Shown piece by piece: positions 1 to 9,675 of a DNA stretch of 64,000 bases (its first letter is position 1; each line of letters begins with the position of its first letter). Position numbers and translations under genes: made by a program. The stretch is from an uncultured SAR86 cluster bacterium (GTDB lineage Bacteria; Pseudomonadota; Gammaproteobacteria; Magnimaribacterales; D2472): assembly GCA_902630885.1 (NCBI GenBank), contig CACOWI010000007.1, positions 16,279-80,278 of the forward strand, given 5' to 3'. A model generated the notes under the pieces. It saw only the letters and a list, made by a program, of their open reading frames with translations, was not told the DNA's origin and ran no database searches.

Positions 1-717
1 CTCTACAATTTTTTTTGCTATCGTGCCCTGATAAAAATCTTTACCATAAGAGTTCGCTATAAGTCTGTAATCATTTGCTAATAATTTATTTTTAAAGATC
101 TCTCCTTTTAGAGGAGTTTTACCATTTGCCATCCAGATAGTCTTAAAATTTGGATAGTCTTCAAATACTTCTGAAGATCTATTTAAGTAATAAGCAATTA
201 ATTCAGAAACCGGAAATCCGTTTTCAGCATAACTAATTGCGTCATCAAATAATAATTTAAAATCTAAACTTCCAAATTTTGAATGAAGAGCATTCCATCC
301 TGCAACAGCCCCAGGAACAGTTACAGGAAGAGCGCCATAGGGTGGTATCTTATCAATACCTTCCTCTCTTAACTTATCAATAGATATATTCTTTGGTGCA
401 GGACCTGAAGAATTTAAACCATAAAGTTTTTTATCTTCCGCGCTCCAAACTATTGCAAATAAATCTCCTCCAATTCCACAGCCGGTTGGCTCTACAAGTC
501 CTAAAACAGCATTTGCTGCTATTGCAGCATCAATCGCATTTCCTCCAGCTTTAAGGATTGAAATAGCCGCTTGTGTCGCAAGCGGATGACTAGTTGCTGC
601 CATTCCATTAGTTGCAATTACTTCTGATCGGCTGGCAAATTCAAGACCAGTTATCCTGTCATATCCATTTATAGGATTTGTTATTATTAATACGATTAAG
701 ATATATAAGAATTTCAT
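1..717 (-). CDS. ggt: Gamma-glutamyltranspeptidase, N-terminal part (runs off the left edge)
   Basis: The reading frame runs from an ATG at 717 leftward and is still open at base 1, giving 239 residues of a protein that is usually about 550-580. A hydrophobic signal peptide (MKFLYILIVLIITNPINGYD) is followed by a classic Ntn-hydrolase opening: ATNGMAATSHPLATQAAISIL, then KAGGNAIDAAIAANAVLGLVEP and GCGIGGDLFAIVW, and later LPVTVPGAVAGWNALH. These are signatures of the GGT family, which cleaves gamma-glutamyl bonds such as those in glutathione in the periplasm. The catalytic threonine of the small subunit lies beyond the window, so activity cannot be judged. Confidence 0.9.
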   Translation of the reverse strand, partial: MKFLYILIVLIITNPINGYDRITGLEFASRSEVIATNGMAATSHPLATQAAISILKAGGNAIDAAIAANAVLGLVEPTGCGIGGDLFAIVWSAEDKKLYGLNSSGPAPKNISIDKLREEGIDKIPPYGALPVTVPGAVAGWNALHSKFGSLDFKLLFDDAISYAENGFPVSELIAYYLNRSSEVFEDYPNFKTIWMANGKTPLKGEIFKNKLLANDYRLIANSYGKDFYQGTIAKKIVE

Positions 718-741
718 TATTTAATAATATATACTCATGTC

Positions 742-1077
742 ATGAAGATGTTAATAGCTATTTTTGTTATGTTTTTCAGCTTTAATCTTTCAGCTGAATT
801 TGACAATAAATGTTCTGTTCTTATTACATTAAGGTTCCAAAATAACGAAAATGCTTATGCTGATGCATTGGATAAAATTAATCAGTGTAATAAATATGAT
901 ATTTTATCAGTAACAAGTTTTTTAGAACTATCAGTTAGTAAAGTTTATATTACAGACATTATTCAAACATATTGCATGTTTAATCATGAAATTATTACTT
1001 TACTTGATGAAAGTACGTCAAATTTAAGTTGCGTTCATAGAGGCAAAGCTAGAAAGAATAGAAAACTAGTCAATTAA
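742..1077 (+). CDS. Small secreted protein of unknown function
   Basis: A 111-residue protein that I do not recognise. Residues 1-18 form a good signal peptide with an LSA cleavage motif, so the mature product of about 93 residues should be periplasmic or exported. It has five cysteines in the mature part (including NKC, QCNKY, YCMF, LSCVH), which could form disulfides, and a basic C-terminus (RGKARKNRK). The start lies only 24 bp from the divergent ggt start, leaving little room for separate promoters. It converges with the MAPEG gene. It could still be a spurious frame; the signal peptide is the main support. Confidence 0.5.
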   Translation: MKMLIAIFVMFFSFNLSAEFDNKCSVLITLRFQNNENAYADALDKINQCNKYDILSVTSFLELSVSKVYITDIIQTYCMFNHEIITLLDESTSNLSCVHRGKARKNRKLVN

Positions 1078-1098
1078 TATATATTCTCAAATATTGCT

Positions 1099-1482
1099 TT
1101 ATATTGAATATAAGTTAATACCCATCATAATCAGTACTACTATTGATGGAACCCAAATTAAAGGTCTAATGTGGGGAAATCTATATAAATCTATTACATG
1201 ACCAATTAAATAAACTATTCTTAAACCAAACCATGTTTTAGCTAACATAAGATTATCTACCTCTAAAACAGCAGACATAACTGCCAATGGAATAAATATA
1301 AAGAGTGACTGCCTTAGATTCTCACCAGCAACACCCATTCTTTCCGATAGATCTGTCATACCGGATAAGTCTCCATCCTTTATAGTGAAATTTACATAGG
1401 GAACTTTATGTAAAGAAAATAATAATTTTAAGAAAAGATGTCCTGTATAGAAAAATAAAACACAAACTATTAAATTGATCAT
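1099..1482 (-). CDS. MAPEG-family membrane protein
   Basis: This 127-residue protein has four hydrophobic segments (about 1-22, 55-75, 80-97 and 105-125). The first two are separated by a hydrophilic stretch containing SERMGVAGENLRQS. That arginine/asparagine-rich element after the first helix, and the size, match the MAPEG superfamily (membrane-associated proteins in eicosanoid and glutathione metabolism). Bacterial members are often of unknown substrate. The start at 1482 has a GAGG ribosome site about 8 bases upstream. It is a stand-alone gene downstream of the sulfotransferase. Any glutathione link to the nearby ggt is only suggestive. Confidence 0.75.
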   Translation of the reverse strand: MINLIVCVLFFYTGHLFLKLLFSLHKVPYVNFTIKDGDLSGMTDLSERMGVAGENLRQSLFIFIPLAVMSAVLEVDNLMLAKTWFGLRIVYLIGHVIDLYRFPHIRPLIWVPSIVVLIMMGINLYSI

Positions 1483-1520
1483 ATGATAACCTCAGTTATT
1501 TATTCTTATGCTATCTTATT

Positions 1521-3524
1521 TTAGGAATTGATTAAAGCTATATCCTCAGGTTTAAGTAGTTCTTCATCTAAATTTTCTATCAATGGTTTTAGATTTTTAG
1601 CATAAGGCTTCCATCTGTGCATACCTGATTTATTTATTGGTTTTCTTACTTGTTCTGAGCTAGCGGTCCTAACTGATCTATCTGTTTCATAGAATGTTAT
1701 ACAAGATTCTTCAAATGGGAGTTCAAGGAAATCAAGCATTCTTTTTACCTGTCCCTCTAAATCATCGATGATATCCTCATTATTTACTCTTAAAATTTTA
1801 TTTGGAAGTACCTTATCCCAATGATTCATTAGCTTTACATAACTATTATAATAACTTGCAGCTTCAGCCAAACCATAAGTGAATTCTTGTCCTTGAGCAA
1901 ATAGTTGTTTAAACATACTAAAACAACAATCCAATGGATATCTTCTTGCATCGATAATTTTTGCATTTGGAAGAATTAAGTGTATAAGTCCAATATGGCG
2001 AAAATTATTTGGCATTTTATCAGTAAACCTTGGGGCTTCTTTTCTGTGCATTTTAGTGTCATTAATAAATAATTTTCCTAGCTCCATTCTTTTTTCTTGC
2101 GATAAAGATTTCATACTTTTAGGATAATTCCCTTCGTTGCCATATATGTCATCTCCCCTTAAACCTTGAGCTATAGATAAAATATTTGGTAGTTCAAGAG
2201 TTCCATCAACCATGGAGTGTGATGCAAGTATTTGTTCAATTAGAGTAGATCCAGCTCTTGGAAGACCCAAGATAAAAATCGGATCATTGGACTCACAGCC
2301 ACCTTTTCCTAGATTTTTAAAAAAACTATGATTACAAGTATCTATTTGTGCTTGGAGTTCTTTATCCATCTTCTCAATAGTGTATTTACTTTGTTCATTT
2401 TTTATTTTGTTACCTTTATCAAGGTTTATAAAAGCTTCATCATATTCCTCAATAGCCTCACATGCTTGTGCTAAAGCAAAGTGAAAATATGCTTTATCTT
2501 TTAGTGTTAAATCAAGTCTTTTTAATTGAGTTCTCATCATATTTATTTCATCACTTGTAAATTTATAAGTTTTAAGATTTGAAAGAGAAAAATATGCCTC
2601 TCCATGGTCGTTTTTTATCTTATAAGATGATTTATAACTATTAATTGCATCATTAGTATTTCCAAGAGTTTTTTCTGCGTGGCCTTTCGAAGTAAATACG
2701 CTAAAATTATATGGATTTTTTTCTATTATTTTTTCAAATAACTCAATTGCATCAGCATGTTGACCATTCTGCATGATTTCGCTTGCTTTTTGTGCTTGAT
2801 ATGAAAGATTATCAGGATATTGTTCACATAAGATATTTACTTGCTCCATTGTCTTTGCAAACTTTTGTTTTAGTCTTAGGATTAGGGCATATTTCATTCT
2901 TATCTCACCATCATTTGGACTAAACTTCACAGCATTTTCTAATAAGACTTCTGCATCATCAAAATATCCAAACTTTTTAGCAATATCAGATAACAGTGAC
3001 ATTGCATAAACATTTGTTGGATTTTTCTTGAGAAAGTCTCTACATTTTTGTTCAGCAATTGCCAACCTCCCCTCATTTAAAATTTGACTTATGTAAAGAA
3101 GAATACTTGGTAGAGATTCAAGTTTATTAATTTGTTCATATGCGTGATCTGCAGCAGGTTTATTATTTTTTTTAACAAAATAATTGAACAGAGACTTCCA
3201 TGAAGATATTAATGCTGGATTTAATTCACAAGCCTGTCTGTAATATGAAATTGAATCTTCTTCTTTGCCCATTACTTTGTTAAGGTGACCCAATTCTTGA
3301 TACGCTCTACCCATATCCGGCGCTTGAGACAATAAATTATTTAAATAATTTTGTGAATCTTTGTAGTTTTTTAAGTATCTAGAACAAACTGCAGCAAAAT
3401 ACAAACTGTCGATATGATATGGATCCTTCGCTAAGTTGGATTCAAGAAAACTTAAAGCTTCAACAAATCTACTATCTCTAATTGCCTTAGAGGCTCTTTC
3501 AATATCTAATTTGATTTGATCCAT
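1521..3524 (-). CDS. TPR-repeat sulfotransferase
   Basis: A 667-residue two-part cytoplasmic protein. Residues about 1-380 are tandem tetratricopeptide repeats (for example around YFAAVCSRYLKNYKDSQNYL and YRQACELNP). The C-terminal 250 residues are a PAPS-type sulfotransferase fold: the 5'-phosphosulfate loop GLPRAGST at 420-427, then ASHSMVDGTLELPN and DKMPNNFRHIG, and a 3'-phosphate motif around DARRYPLDCCFSMFKQ. No signal peptide is seen. It sits just downstream of a TonB receptor on the same strand, with a terminator between them. The same arrangement recurs at 9.7-13.6 kb. The acceptor substrate is unknown. Confidence 0.85.
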   Translation of the reverse strand: MDQIKLDIERASKAIRDSRFVEALSFLESNLAKDPYHIDSLYFAAVCSRYLKNYKDSQNYLNNLLSQAPDMGRAYQELGHLNKVMGKEEDSISYYRQACELNPALISSWKSLFNYFVKKNNKPAADHAYEQINKLESLPSILLYISQILNEGRLAIAEQKCRDFLKKNPTNVYAMSLLSDIAKKFGYFDDAEVLLENAVKFSPNDGEIRMKYALILRLKQKFAKTMEQVNILCEQYPDNLSYQAQKASEIMQNGQHADAIELFEKIIEKNPYNFSVFTSKGHAEKTLGNTNDAINSYKSSYKIKNDHGEAYFSLSNLKTYKFTSDEINMMRTQLKRLDLTLKDKAYFHFALAQACEAIEEYDEAFINLDKGNKIKNEQSKYTIEKMDKELQAQIDTCNHSFFKNLGKGGCESNDPIFILGLPRAGSTLIEQILASHSMVDGTLELPNILSIAQGLRGDDIYGNEGNYPKSMKSLSQEKRMELGKLFINDTKMHRKEAPRFTDKMPNNFRHIGLIHLILPNAKIIDARRYPLDCCFSMFKQLFAQGQEFTYGLAEAASYYNSYVKLMNHWDKVLPNKILRVNNEDIIDDLEGQVKRMLDFLELPFEESCITFYETDRSVRTASSEQVRKPINKSGMHRWKPYAKNLKPLIENLDEELLKPEDIALINS

Positions 3525-3562
3525 AAAATTATTATGAATTTATTATTACATATCTTAAAAAT

Positions 3563-3588
3563 AAAAAGGGAGTACAAACTCCCTTTTT
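3563..3588 (-). terminator. Rho-independent terminator after TonB receptor 1
   Basis: A perfect 11-bp stem (AAAAAGGGAGT paired with ACTCCCTTTTT) closes a four-base loop and is followed on the minus strand by a T-rich run. It lies between the stop of the TonB receptor at 3610 and the start of the sulfotransferase at 3524. It should therefore end or attenuate receptor transcription before the downstream gene. Confidence 0.8.
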
Positions 3589-3609
3589 ACTTTTTAAGTT
3601 TAACTACCG

Positions 3610-6204
3610 TTAAAAGTTCTTTTTAACTCTTATACCAATTGTTGTTGGTCTAATATAAGCAACACGTTGTCTATCAAAAACAAATGTATTACTTATTTCA
3701 GCTCTTTCATCAGTAACATTATCAACATAAAGCTCTGCAGTTAAATCATCATTGGTTATACCTGCTCTTAGATCGATATAACTATAACTAGCCTGTCTTG
3801 CTTTGTTAGGTTCCATAATGTCTGAAAAACTATCATCTGAGTATGTGAACTGGACTTGTAAGTGACCAACATTTCCTGCAGTCATGCCCCATTCTTGTCT
3901 TACTCTCACATTACCCTGCATACCAGGAGCGAATGCTAGTTCTTCACCGACAACAACATCATTTGTTGGTACTAATTTCTCAGTAATTTCAGTATCTAAG
4001 AAAGAGAAAGCACCAGCAACTGATAATCCTTCAATATTGGTGAAATAAGTAAAGTCTCCTTCAAGTCCTTTGATAGTCGCATCAGCAGCATTATCGGAGA
4101 AGAATAAGTTAACAATACTAGGATCAAAAATTGTACTTTGTAATCCTGTTACATCAACATAGAAGGCACTACCATTAAATCTTAGCTGGCCATCTTTAGT
4201 GATAGTTTTCCAACCAAATTCATAGTTAGTTATTTCATCAGTATCTACTTCTGGTTTTACAGTATAAGATCCATCAGCATTTGAAGATCCAACAGGTCTA
4301 TTAAGAAGACCTGGTCTGAAACCTTCTGACCATGTTACATAGTACATGATACCGTCATCAGGATTCCATGACACTGTAGCTTTACCAATTAAACCATCAG
4401 TTTCAGCTTTATCAGGATATCCATTAGCATTACCTGGAGCATACTGAACAGATAGATTAGAACCAAATCTCTGTTCATCTGGATTTCCAAAACCATTACC
4501 GAAAGAGGAGTTTGCACTACCTTCAAAATCAACAGCAATGTCATACCATCTGGCTCCTAGTGTAAGTTCAGCTGTATCAGATAAAGCATAATTAACCTCA
4601 CCGAATACACCTTTTTGCTCATCAGTTCTTCTTATATCATTAAAGAAAATTACTGGTTCAGAGAAAGGTCCAGCTGAGAACCAGCCTGCTCCAGCCCTAA
4701 CAGCGGATTTACCACTATCAGATCTGTCCCCAGTAACTGATATATCAGTTAAAGCATAGTTAGCCGCATATGTTATATCATTAGCTAATGATCCAGGATA
4801 TGTAAACAAGTTCAACTCTGTAAGTTCGGTATCACTCATAAACACACCAGCTGTTAGTGACATTTTGTCATTTATTGGAGCATTAATTCTAAACTCGTGA
4901 CTTTCAACTTTAGTATTTGTTGTTGAATCAACAAATAGATCAGATGTACCACAACTTCCTGTTGGAACTCCGCCAGGAGCAAAAGATGTGTAAGTCACAT
5001 AGTAATCACAAATGTAATATGGAAGGTATTGTCCAACAAATAAATAATCAGTGTAATCAACTATTTGATTTGTTTCTCTGTCTGTATAAGCACCAGCATA
5101 AACAGCTTCAAGCTCACCTATAGAACCTTCTAATGTAAGGCTCATATTTTCATACTCATCACTTATGTGATCATCACTATATCTTTGTATTTCTAAATCG
5201 CCTAAATTAGGATCAGCGAAGAATACACCATCAGATTCAATTGTTTGCTCAGCATAAACTAATGTTGCGTTCCAATTATCACCAATTTCTTGACCAATTG
5301 AAGATCTAAAGCCCTCATACTCAGTTCCATTTACATTGTCTTCGATTAAAGCATCAGTTTTAGCAAATGTAACTCCTGAAAGATCAGCTCCTGCTTGGAA
5401 ACCAGCTCTTCCTGATGAAACAGGTAAACCGTTCTCTCTAACAGCACCAGCTTCTCTAAAACGTGCTGACATACTAGGGTCAACATTTCCAGCAACTTGA
5501 TCAATGTATCCACCTCTTCTATCTCTATAAGCAACAAATCTCCATGTTGTTGAATCTGTAAGAGGTACGTTTGTCATAACTTCAAGTTTCGTTCCTGTGT
5601 CACCCTCAGGCATAAATCTTGTTTCAACTTCAACGTTACTTTCTGTCACGCCTTGTTTTGGCTTATTTGTAATCATCCTTACAACACCAGCTTGAGAACT
5701 AGCTCCAAATAGCGTTCCTTGAGGACCTGCAAGTACCTCTATACGAGCTACGTCAGCAGCATAAACGTCTAAGTTTCTGCCAGGTTGAGCTAAAGGTTGC
5801 TCATCTAGATAAAATGACACGTTAGGCGCTAGACCAGCTACACCAGCTGTTGTAAGGTTTGGTGTAGTAGATGCTAAACCTCTGATATAAATAGTACTCT
5901 GTCCGGGACCTGAGCCACCAGCAGTAACTCCTGGAAGTTGCATGAGGTAGTCTTCAAAAACATTTATACCTCTCTCTTCTAGTGTTTCTTCTGCCAAAGC
6001 ACTTACTGAAAGTGGAACATCTTGTAAACTCTCAGATTTTTTACGAGCTGTAACTACCACTTCTTCAATCGTTGCATTTTGAGCAGCAATGTAACCACTG
6101 AAAACAGATGCATTAATTACTGCAAAAGTAGACAGAGATGGTAATATCGCTGGTATTAAAGAAGGTACAACATCCTTCCGTATTTTGTTTAATTTATTTA
6201 ACAT
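3610..6204 (-). CDS. TonB-dependent outer-membrane receptor (paralogue 1)
   Basis: An 864-residue receptor. An unusually long N-terminal leader of about 41 residues ends near YIAAQNATIEE, followed by the TonB-box and plug opening EEVVVTARKKSESLQDVP. The plug domain continues with YLMQLPGVTAGG, IYIRGLAS and VEVLAGPQGTLFGASSQAGVVR-type motifs (about residues 45-210). The rest is a beta-barrel ending in aromatic residues (RVKKNF). It actively imports a siderophore, carbohydrate or other large solute with ExbBD-TonB; the substrate cannot be read from sequence. The start is supported by an AGGGGAAA ribosome site. It is divergent from a BCCT transporter and paralogous to the gene at 11319. Confidence 0.93.
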   Translation of the reverse strand: MLNKLNKIRKDVVPSLIPAILPSLSTFAVINASVFSGYIAAQNATIEEVVVTARKKSESLQDVPLSVSALAEETLEERGINVFEDYLMQLPGVTAGGSGPGQSTIYIRGLASTTPNLTTAGVAGLAPNVSFYLDEQPLAQPGRNLDVYAADVARIEVLAGPQGTLFGASSQAGVVRMITNKPKQGVTESNVEVETRFMPEGDTGTKLEVMTNVPLTDSTTWRFVAYRDRRGGYIDQVAGNVDPSMSARFREAGAVRENGLPVSSGRAGFQAGADLSGVTFAKTDALIEDNVNGTEYEGFRSSIGQEIGDNWNATLVYAEQTIESDGVFFADPNLGDLEIQRYSDDHISDEYENMSLTLEGSIGELEAVYAGAYTDRETNQIVDYTDYLFVGQYLPYYICDYYVTYTSFAPGGVPTGSCGTSDLFVDSTTNTKVESHEFRINAPINDKMSLTAGVFMSDTELTELNLFTYPGSLANDITYAANYALTDISVTGDRSDSGKSAVRAGAGWFSAGPFSEPVIFFNDIRRTDEQKGVFGEVNYALSDTAELTLGARWYDIAVDFEGSANSSFGNGFGNPDEQRFGSNLSVQYAPGNANGYPDKAETDGLIGKATVSWNPDDGIMYYVTWSEGFRPGLLNRPVGSSNADGSYTVKPEVDTDEITNYEFGWKTITKDGQLRFNGSAFYVDVTGLQSTIFDPSIVNLFFSDNAADATIKGLEGDFTYFTNIEGLSVAGAFSFLDTEITEKLVPTNDVVVGEELAFAPGMQGNVRVRQEWGMTAGNVGHLQVQFTYSDDSFSDIMEPNKARQASYSYIDLRAGITNDDLTAELYVDNVTDERAEISNTFVFDRQRVAYIRPTTIGIRVKKNF

Positions 6205-6304
6205 AGTTTCCCCTAATTAAGAAATTAATAGGACAAGGTTACTAAATATCTAAAAACTATGCAAATTTAGTTTATTTTATTTATCTTTTTTATATTTATA
6301 ACCA

Positions 6305-6318
6305 TCCACCAGAGTGGA
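6305..6318. promoter_or_regulatory. Short inverted repeat between TonB receptor and BCCT gene
   Basis: The only GC-rich dyad in the divergent intergenic region is TCCAC-CAGA-GTGGA, 46 bp before the BCCT start and 101 bp from the receptor start. It could be an operator or part of a promoter for either gene. Arms of five bases are short, so this is a weak call. Confidence 0.25.
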
Positions 6319-6363
6319 AATTTAACATTAATTATGTTTCACTAGACCTAATTTAAATCCTCT

Positions 6364-7857
6364 ATGAATAACTTAAGTAAACCAAGATTTTTAATTTCAA
6401 TTATACTTTTATCATTTATTACAGCAGTTGTATCATTAAATTCAGATATATCTGAGTCATTTTTTCTTGATTTGCAAGCTTTTTTATCAAAATATCTTGG
6501 TTGGATGATAATCTTAATAGCTAATGGATTTGTAATTTTCGCTTTTTTTCTTATTTTTACAAAGTATAAAGACATAAAACTAGGCGGTATTGAAGCTAAG
6601 CCTGCATATTCGTATATAAATTGGATTGCTATGTTATTCAGCGCAGGTTTGGGCATTGGTTTATTGTTTTATGGTGTAGCTGAACCAATAATGCATCTAA
6701 ACTCATATCCAGGGATGATAGATGGTGATGCATCATTCAATGCCGGAAAGGCTATTGGATTAGCAAATCTTCACTGGGGTTTACATGGTTGGGCTATTTA
6801 TTCCCTATTAGGATTATGCTTTGCCTTTGCTTCATATAATAAAAAACTTCCTTTTAGAGTCAGTTCCTTATTAGGTCCTAAAATATCAAATAATAAGCCT
6901 TTAGCAATATCAATAGATATTATTGCAATACTTACAACAGTTCTTGGTGTAACAACTTCTTTAGGATTAGGCACGATTCAGATTAGTTCAGGATTAGAAT
7001 ATGTTTTTTCAATACCTGAAAGCTTTTCGAATCAAATTATTATTATCGCTCTTATTACTTTGATCGGTTTAACCAGTGTTTGTTTAGGTTTAGATAAAGG
7101 TATTAAAAGATTATCTCAACTAAATATGATCCTTGCATCCTCGTTAATGGCATTCATATTTATCTTTGGACCAACTGTTTTTATATTGAATGCATTAATT
7201 CAAAATTTTGGTTCATATGTGAACACACTTATAGAGTCAGCAACATGGACAGAAGTTTATTCGTCTTCATCATGGCAAGATGGATGGACATTGTTCTTTT
7301 ACACATGGTGGTTTGCATGGGCGCCATTTGTCTCTCTATTTATTGCAAGAATATCTTATGGAAGATCAATAAAAGAATTTATTATTGGTGTGTTATTTGT
7401 TCCATCATTAATTGTTTTCTTATGGATGGGAATTTTTGGAAATGCAGGCATATACCAAGTATTAAATGATACAAGTCAATTAAATGAAATTGTTAACAAC
7501 AACTACACAGTAGCCCTATTTGCGCTATTTGATGTTTATCCAATACCAACATTAATATCGATTTTAGCCTTGACTATAATTGTGACATTTTTTGTTACAT
7601 CATCTGATTCTGGTGCTCTTGTAGCATCTATGCTTTCATCAAAAAGTCATGTCGGTATTCATGATGACTCTCCGATTCTATCGAGAGTAACTTGGGCAAT
7701 ACTTTTAGGTATTATTGCAGCTGTCCTATTATACAAAGGAGGCCTTACTGCTCTTCAGACTTCTGTAGTAATATGTGGAGTTCCTTTTTCTATAATTGTT
7801 GTATTTGCAATTAGGCATTTTTATAACTCTCTTGAATCAGAGCTTGAAAAATATTAG
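6364..7857 (+). CDS. BCCT-family betaine/choline/carnitine-type transporter
   Basis: A 497-residue, roughly 12-helix membrane protein with the family hallmarks intact: GLGIGLLFYGVAEPIMH at about 96-112, LHWGLHGWAIY about 135-146, and WTLFFYTWWFAWAPFVSLFIARIS followed by a G-rich loop, about 307-335. BCCT carriers import quaternary ammonium compounds such as glycine betaine, choline, carnitine or DMSP, driven by sodium or protons. The C-terminal tail is short, unlike the osmosensing tail of BetP. It is divergent from TonB receptor 1, and its stop overlaps a tiny convergent membrane-protein gene by 4 bp. Confidence 0.92.
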   Translation: MNNLSKPRFLISIILLSFITAVVSLNSDISESFFLDLQAFLSKYLGWMIILIANGFVIFAFFLIFTKYKDIKLGGIEAKPAYSYINWIAMLFSAGLGIGLLFYGVAEPIMHLNSYPGMIDGDASFNAGKAIGLANLHWGLHGWAIYSLLGLCFAFASYNKKLPFRVSSLLGPKISNNKPLAISIDIIAILTTVLGVTTSLGLGTIQISSGLEYVFSIPESFSNQIIIIALITLIGLTSVCLGLDKGIKRLSQLNMILASSLMAFIFIFGPTVFILNALIQNFGSYVNTLIESATWTEVYSSSSWQDGWTLFFYTWWFAWAPFVSLFIARISYGRSIKEFIIGVLFVPSLIVFLWMGIFGNAGIYQVLNDTSQLNEIVNNNYTVALFALFDVYPIPTLISILALTIIVTFFVTSSDSGALVASMLSSKSHVGIHDDSPILSRVTWAILLGIIAAVLLYKGGLTALQTSVVICGVPFSIIVVFAIRHFYNSLESELEKY

Positions 7858-7997
7858 TCTAATTCTTCATCTAATTGCTTTAACTCATCTTCATCCATCT
7901 CATCTTCAAAAATTAAGTCATTATTAGAATTAAATTTCTTTGCAACAATAAGTGCAGCAACAATAACGATAAGTATGATTCCAATTTGATATAACAT
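7854..7997 (-). CDS. Very small single-pass membrane protein with acidic tail
   Basis: A 47-residue frame: MLYQIGIILIVIVAALIVAK forms one hydrophobic helix, followed by a strongly acidic cytoplasmic tail rich in D and E (FEDEMDEDELKQLDEELD). The clean helix-plus-charged-tail architecture, and its fit in an otherwise empty 200-bp gap, argue that it is a real gene. The stop overlaps the BCCT stop by 4 bp. No function is known to me. It may be a small partner of a membrane complex. Confidence 0.55.
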   Translation of the reverse strand: MLYQIGIILIVIVAALIVAKKFNSNNDLIFEDEMDEDELKQLDEELD

Positions 7998-8055
7998 TGA
8001 TTGAATTATTATAATTAAGACTTACCTATATAATAACTCAAAAAATAAAAAATAA

Positions 8056-8607
8056 ATGGACGCACTTGAAAATATATTGAATCGAGTCTCTGCTAGAAGC
8101 CTTAAAGAGCCACATCCATCGAAAAAAGAGATGGATATAGTTTACAAAGCTGCATTGAGAGCACCTGATCATGCTTGGCTTAGAACAACTAGTTTTATTG
8201 AGGTTAAGGGTGAAAGCTTAAAAAAATTATCAAACATTTTTGTAAAATATGGAAAATCTGTTCCGGATATATCTGATGAAGTTCTAGAAAAATATAAAAA
8301 TGCTCCTTACAGAGCTCCAATGATTATAATTTTAGTTAATACATTTAAAGAACATCCAAAGGTACCTGCAATCGAACAAAAATTATCCACTGCAACAGCT
8401 GCTCAAAATATAATGCTTGCTTTGAATGCCATGAAATATTCTTGTATTTGGAGAACCGGAAAAATGGCATTCAATGAGCTTATACAAAATGAACTTGGTC
8501 TAGCTAAAGATCAAGAAATTTTGGGTTATCTGTATATTGGAACTGAATCAGGCGAAAAGAAGAAAATTCCAAATTTAGATATTGATGATTTTGTAAGTTA
8601 CTTATAG
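8056..8607 (+). CDS. YdjA-like nitroreductase
   Basis: A 183-residue FMN-dependent nitroreductase-family protein. MDALENILNRVSARSLKEPHPS and ALRAPDHAWLRTTSFIEVKGES match the opening of E. coli YdjA, the minimal-size branch of the family. Middle motifs are ATAAQNIMLALNAMKYSCIWRTG and LGYLYIGT. It should be a cytosolic homodimer binding FMN and reducing nitroaromatics, quinones or related compounds with NAD(P)H; the physiological substrate is unknown. The final residues overlap the stop of the convergent membrane gene at 8602 by 6 bp. Confidence 0.88.
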   Translation: MDALENILNRVSARSLKEPHPSKKEMDIVYKAALRAPDHAWLRTTSFIEVKGESLKKLSNIFVKYGKSVPDISDEVLEKYKNAPYRAPMIIILVNTFKEHPKVPAIEQKLSTATAAQNIMLALNAMKYSCIWRTGKMAFNELIQNELGLAKDQEILGYLYIGTESGEKKKIPNLDIDDFVSYL

Positions 8608-8979
8608 ACTTTTATTCTTATATCTTAAAGCAGCTGTGAATGCCATTGAGGCAAATACAATCTCTGCTATTAACGATGAAATACCTAAAGGCGCATCATG
8701 ACTGATACTTGCAACAATATTAAAAGTTGCAGCAAACAAGTAAATCATTCCACAGCAAAATATAAACTCATATTTCTTTGATAATAAAGATAAAAAACAC
8801 ATAACAGATGAAGCTAAAAAGAAAGCAGTAAAATCCCTTATCTGTGTATTTCTTCCATCACCATCAAGATATGGCATGCCAAGTGCTTCAGATGCAGATG
8901 CAGGAATAAAAATCCATTGCAATGCTATTAAAAATAAAACAACTCCAAGTACTGCTGATAATGTATTTGCTATTTTCAT
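8602..8979 (-). CDS. Four-helix membrane protein of unknown function
   Basis: A 125-residue protein with four predicted membrane segments (about 5-27, 48-67, 72-90 and 98-117). A polar loop between the first two contains PYLDGDGRNTQIRDF. I do not recognise the family. Its start overlaps the stop of the peptidase E-like gene by 4 bp (ATGA-type coupling). It is therefore the last gene of an operon reading sulfotransferase, peptidase, membrane protein. Confidence 0.65.
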   Translation of the reverse strand: MKIANTLSAVLGVVLFLIALQWIFIPASASEALGMPYLDGDGRNTQIRDFTAFFLASSVMCFLSLLSKKYEFIFCCGMIYLFAATFNIVASISHDAPLGISSLIAEIVFASMAFTAALRYKNKSL

Positions 8980-9674
8980 AATTGTATAGTTTCTGTATTT
9001 TCAATTTGGTTATTAGATATTATAGAGTCATTTTTATTTACTAAAAAACAATTTTTTTTGTTAGCAAAACTTACAGAATATTTTGGAACACCATTTACTA
9101 AGTGAAGAGCACAAAAGCCTTCAATGGCTATGCATTCTGATATAAGTTCATCATTAAGAATTTTATTAACAAATGGTATTCTCTCAGGCTCTTCATCATA
9201 ATGAGGGCAACATATACCTTGAACAAAACCAAGGCATGGAATAATAGCTTGATTATCCTTCCAAGAATCAGTGATACCTTTTTCAAACCAACAAATTGCG
9301 CCAGCACTTACGCCGCTCATGATAGTACCTTTCTTGTAGGCTTTATATAAAATCTTATCTAGTTCCCAGTCTCTCCATACCGCCAACATACTCTTTGTAT
9401 TTCCACCACCAACAAAAATTATGTCCTGTTCTTTAATATGATTTTCAAGATTAATAGTTCTCTTAAAAAAATCAATGTGAGATGTTTTGCAACCAAGAGA
9501 ATCAAAAGCTTTATAGAAATTTTCAATATATTTTGAGTCATCTCCAGTCGCAGTAGGAACAAAACAAACTGAAGGATTTTTTTTATTTGACTGTTCTACA
9601 ATATATTTTTCAATTTTAAGTTCTTTTATTTCTCTTCCAAAACCTCCACCACCAATTGCAATAATCTGTTTCAT
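8976..9674 (-). CDS. Peptidase family S51 (peptidase E / cyanophycinase-like)
   Basis: I take the ATG at 9674, giving 232 residues that open with MKQIIAIGGGGFGRE. An upstream in-frame start at 9743 would overlap the sulfotransferase. The nucleophile motif is GVSAGAICWF with Ser123. Supporting motifs are FVPTATGDD, FVGGGNTKSMLAVW and ICCPHYDEEPER. S51 enzymes are cytosolic serine hydrolases; peptidase E cleaves Asp-X dipeptides and cyanophycinase cleaves beta-Asp-Arg. The sequence does not decide which. It lies 1 bp after the TPR-sulfotransferase stop, so the two are co-transcribed. Confidence 0.85.
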   Translation of the reverse strand: MKQIIAIGGGGFGREIKELKIEKYIVEQSNKKNPSVCFVPTATGDDSKYIENFYKAFDSLGCKTSHIDFFKRTINLENHIKEQDIIFVGGGNTKSMLAVWRDWELDKILYKAYKKGTIMSGVSAGAICWFEKGITDSWKDNQAIIPCLGFVQGICCPHYDEEPERIPFVNKILNDELISECIAIEGFCALHLVNGVPKYSVSFANKKNCFLVNKNDSIISNNQIENTETIQL

Positions 9675-9675
9675 A

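Noticed and set aside
6348..6656. 102-residue open frame on the minus strand
   Set aside because: It is antisense to the start of the BCCT gene, whose membrane topology and motifs are convincing.
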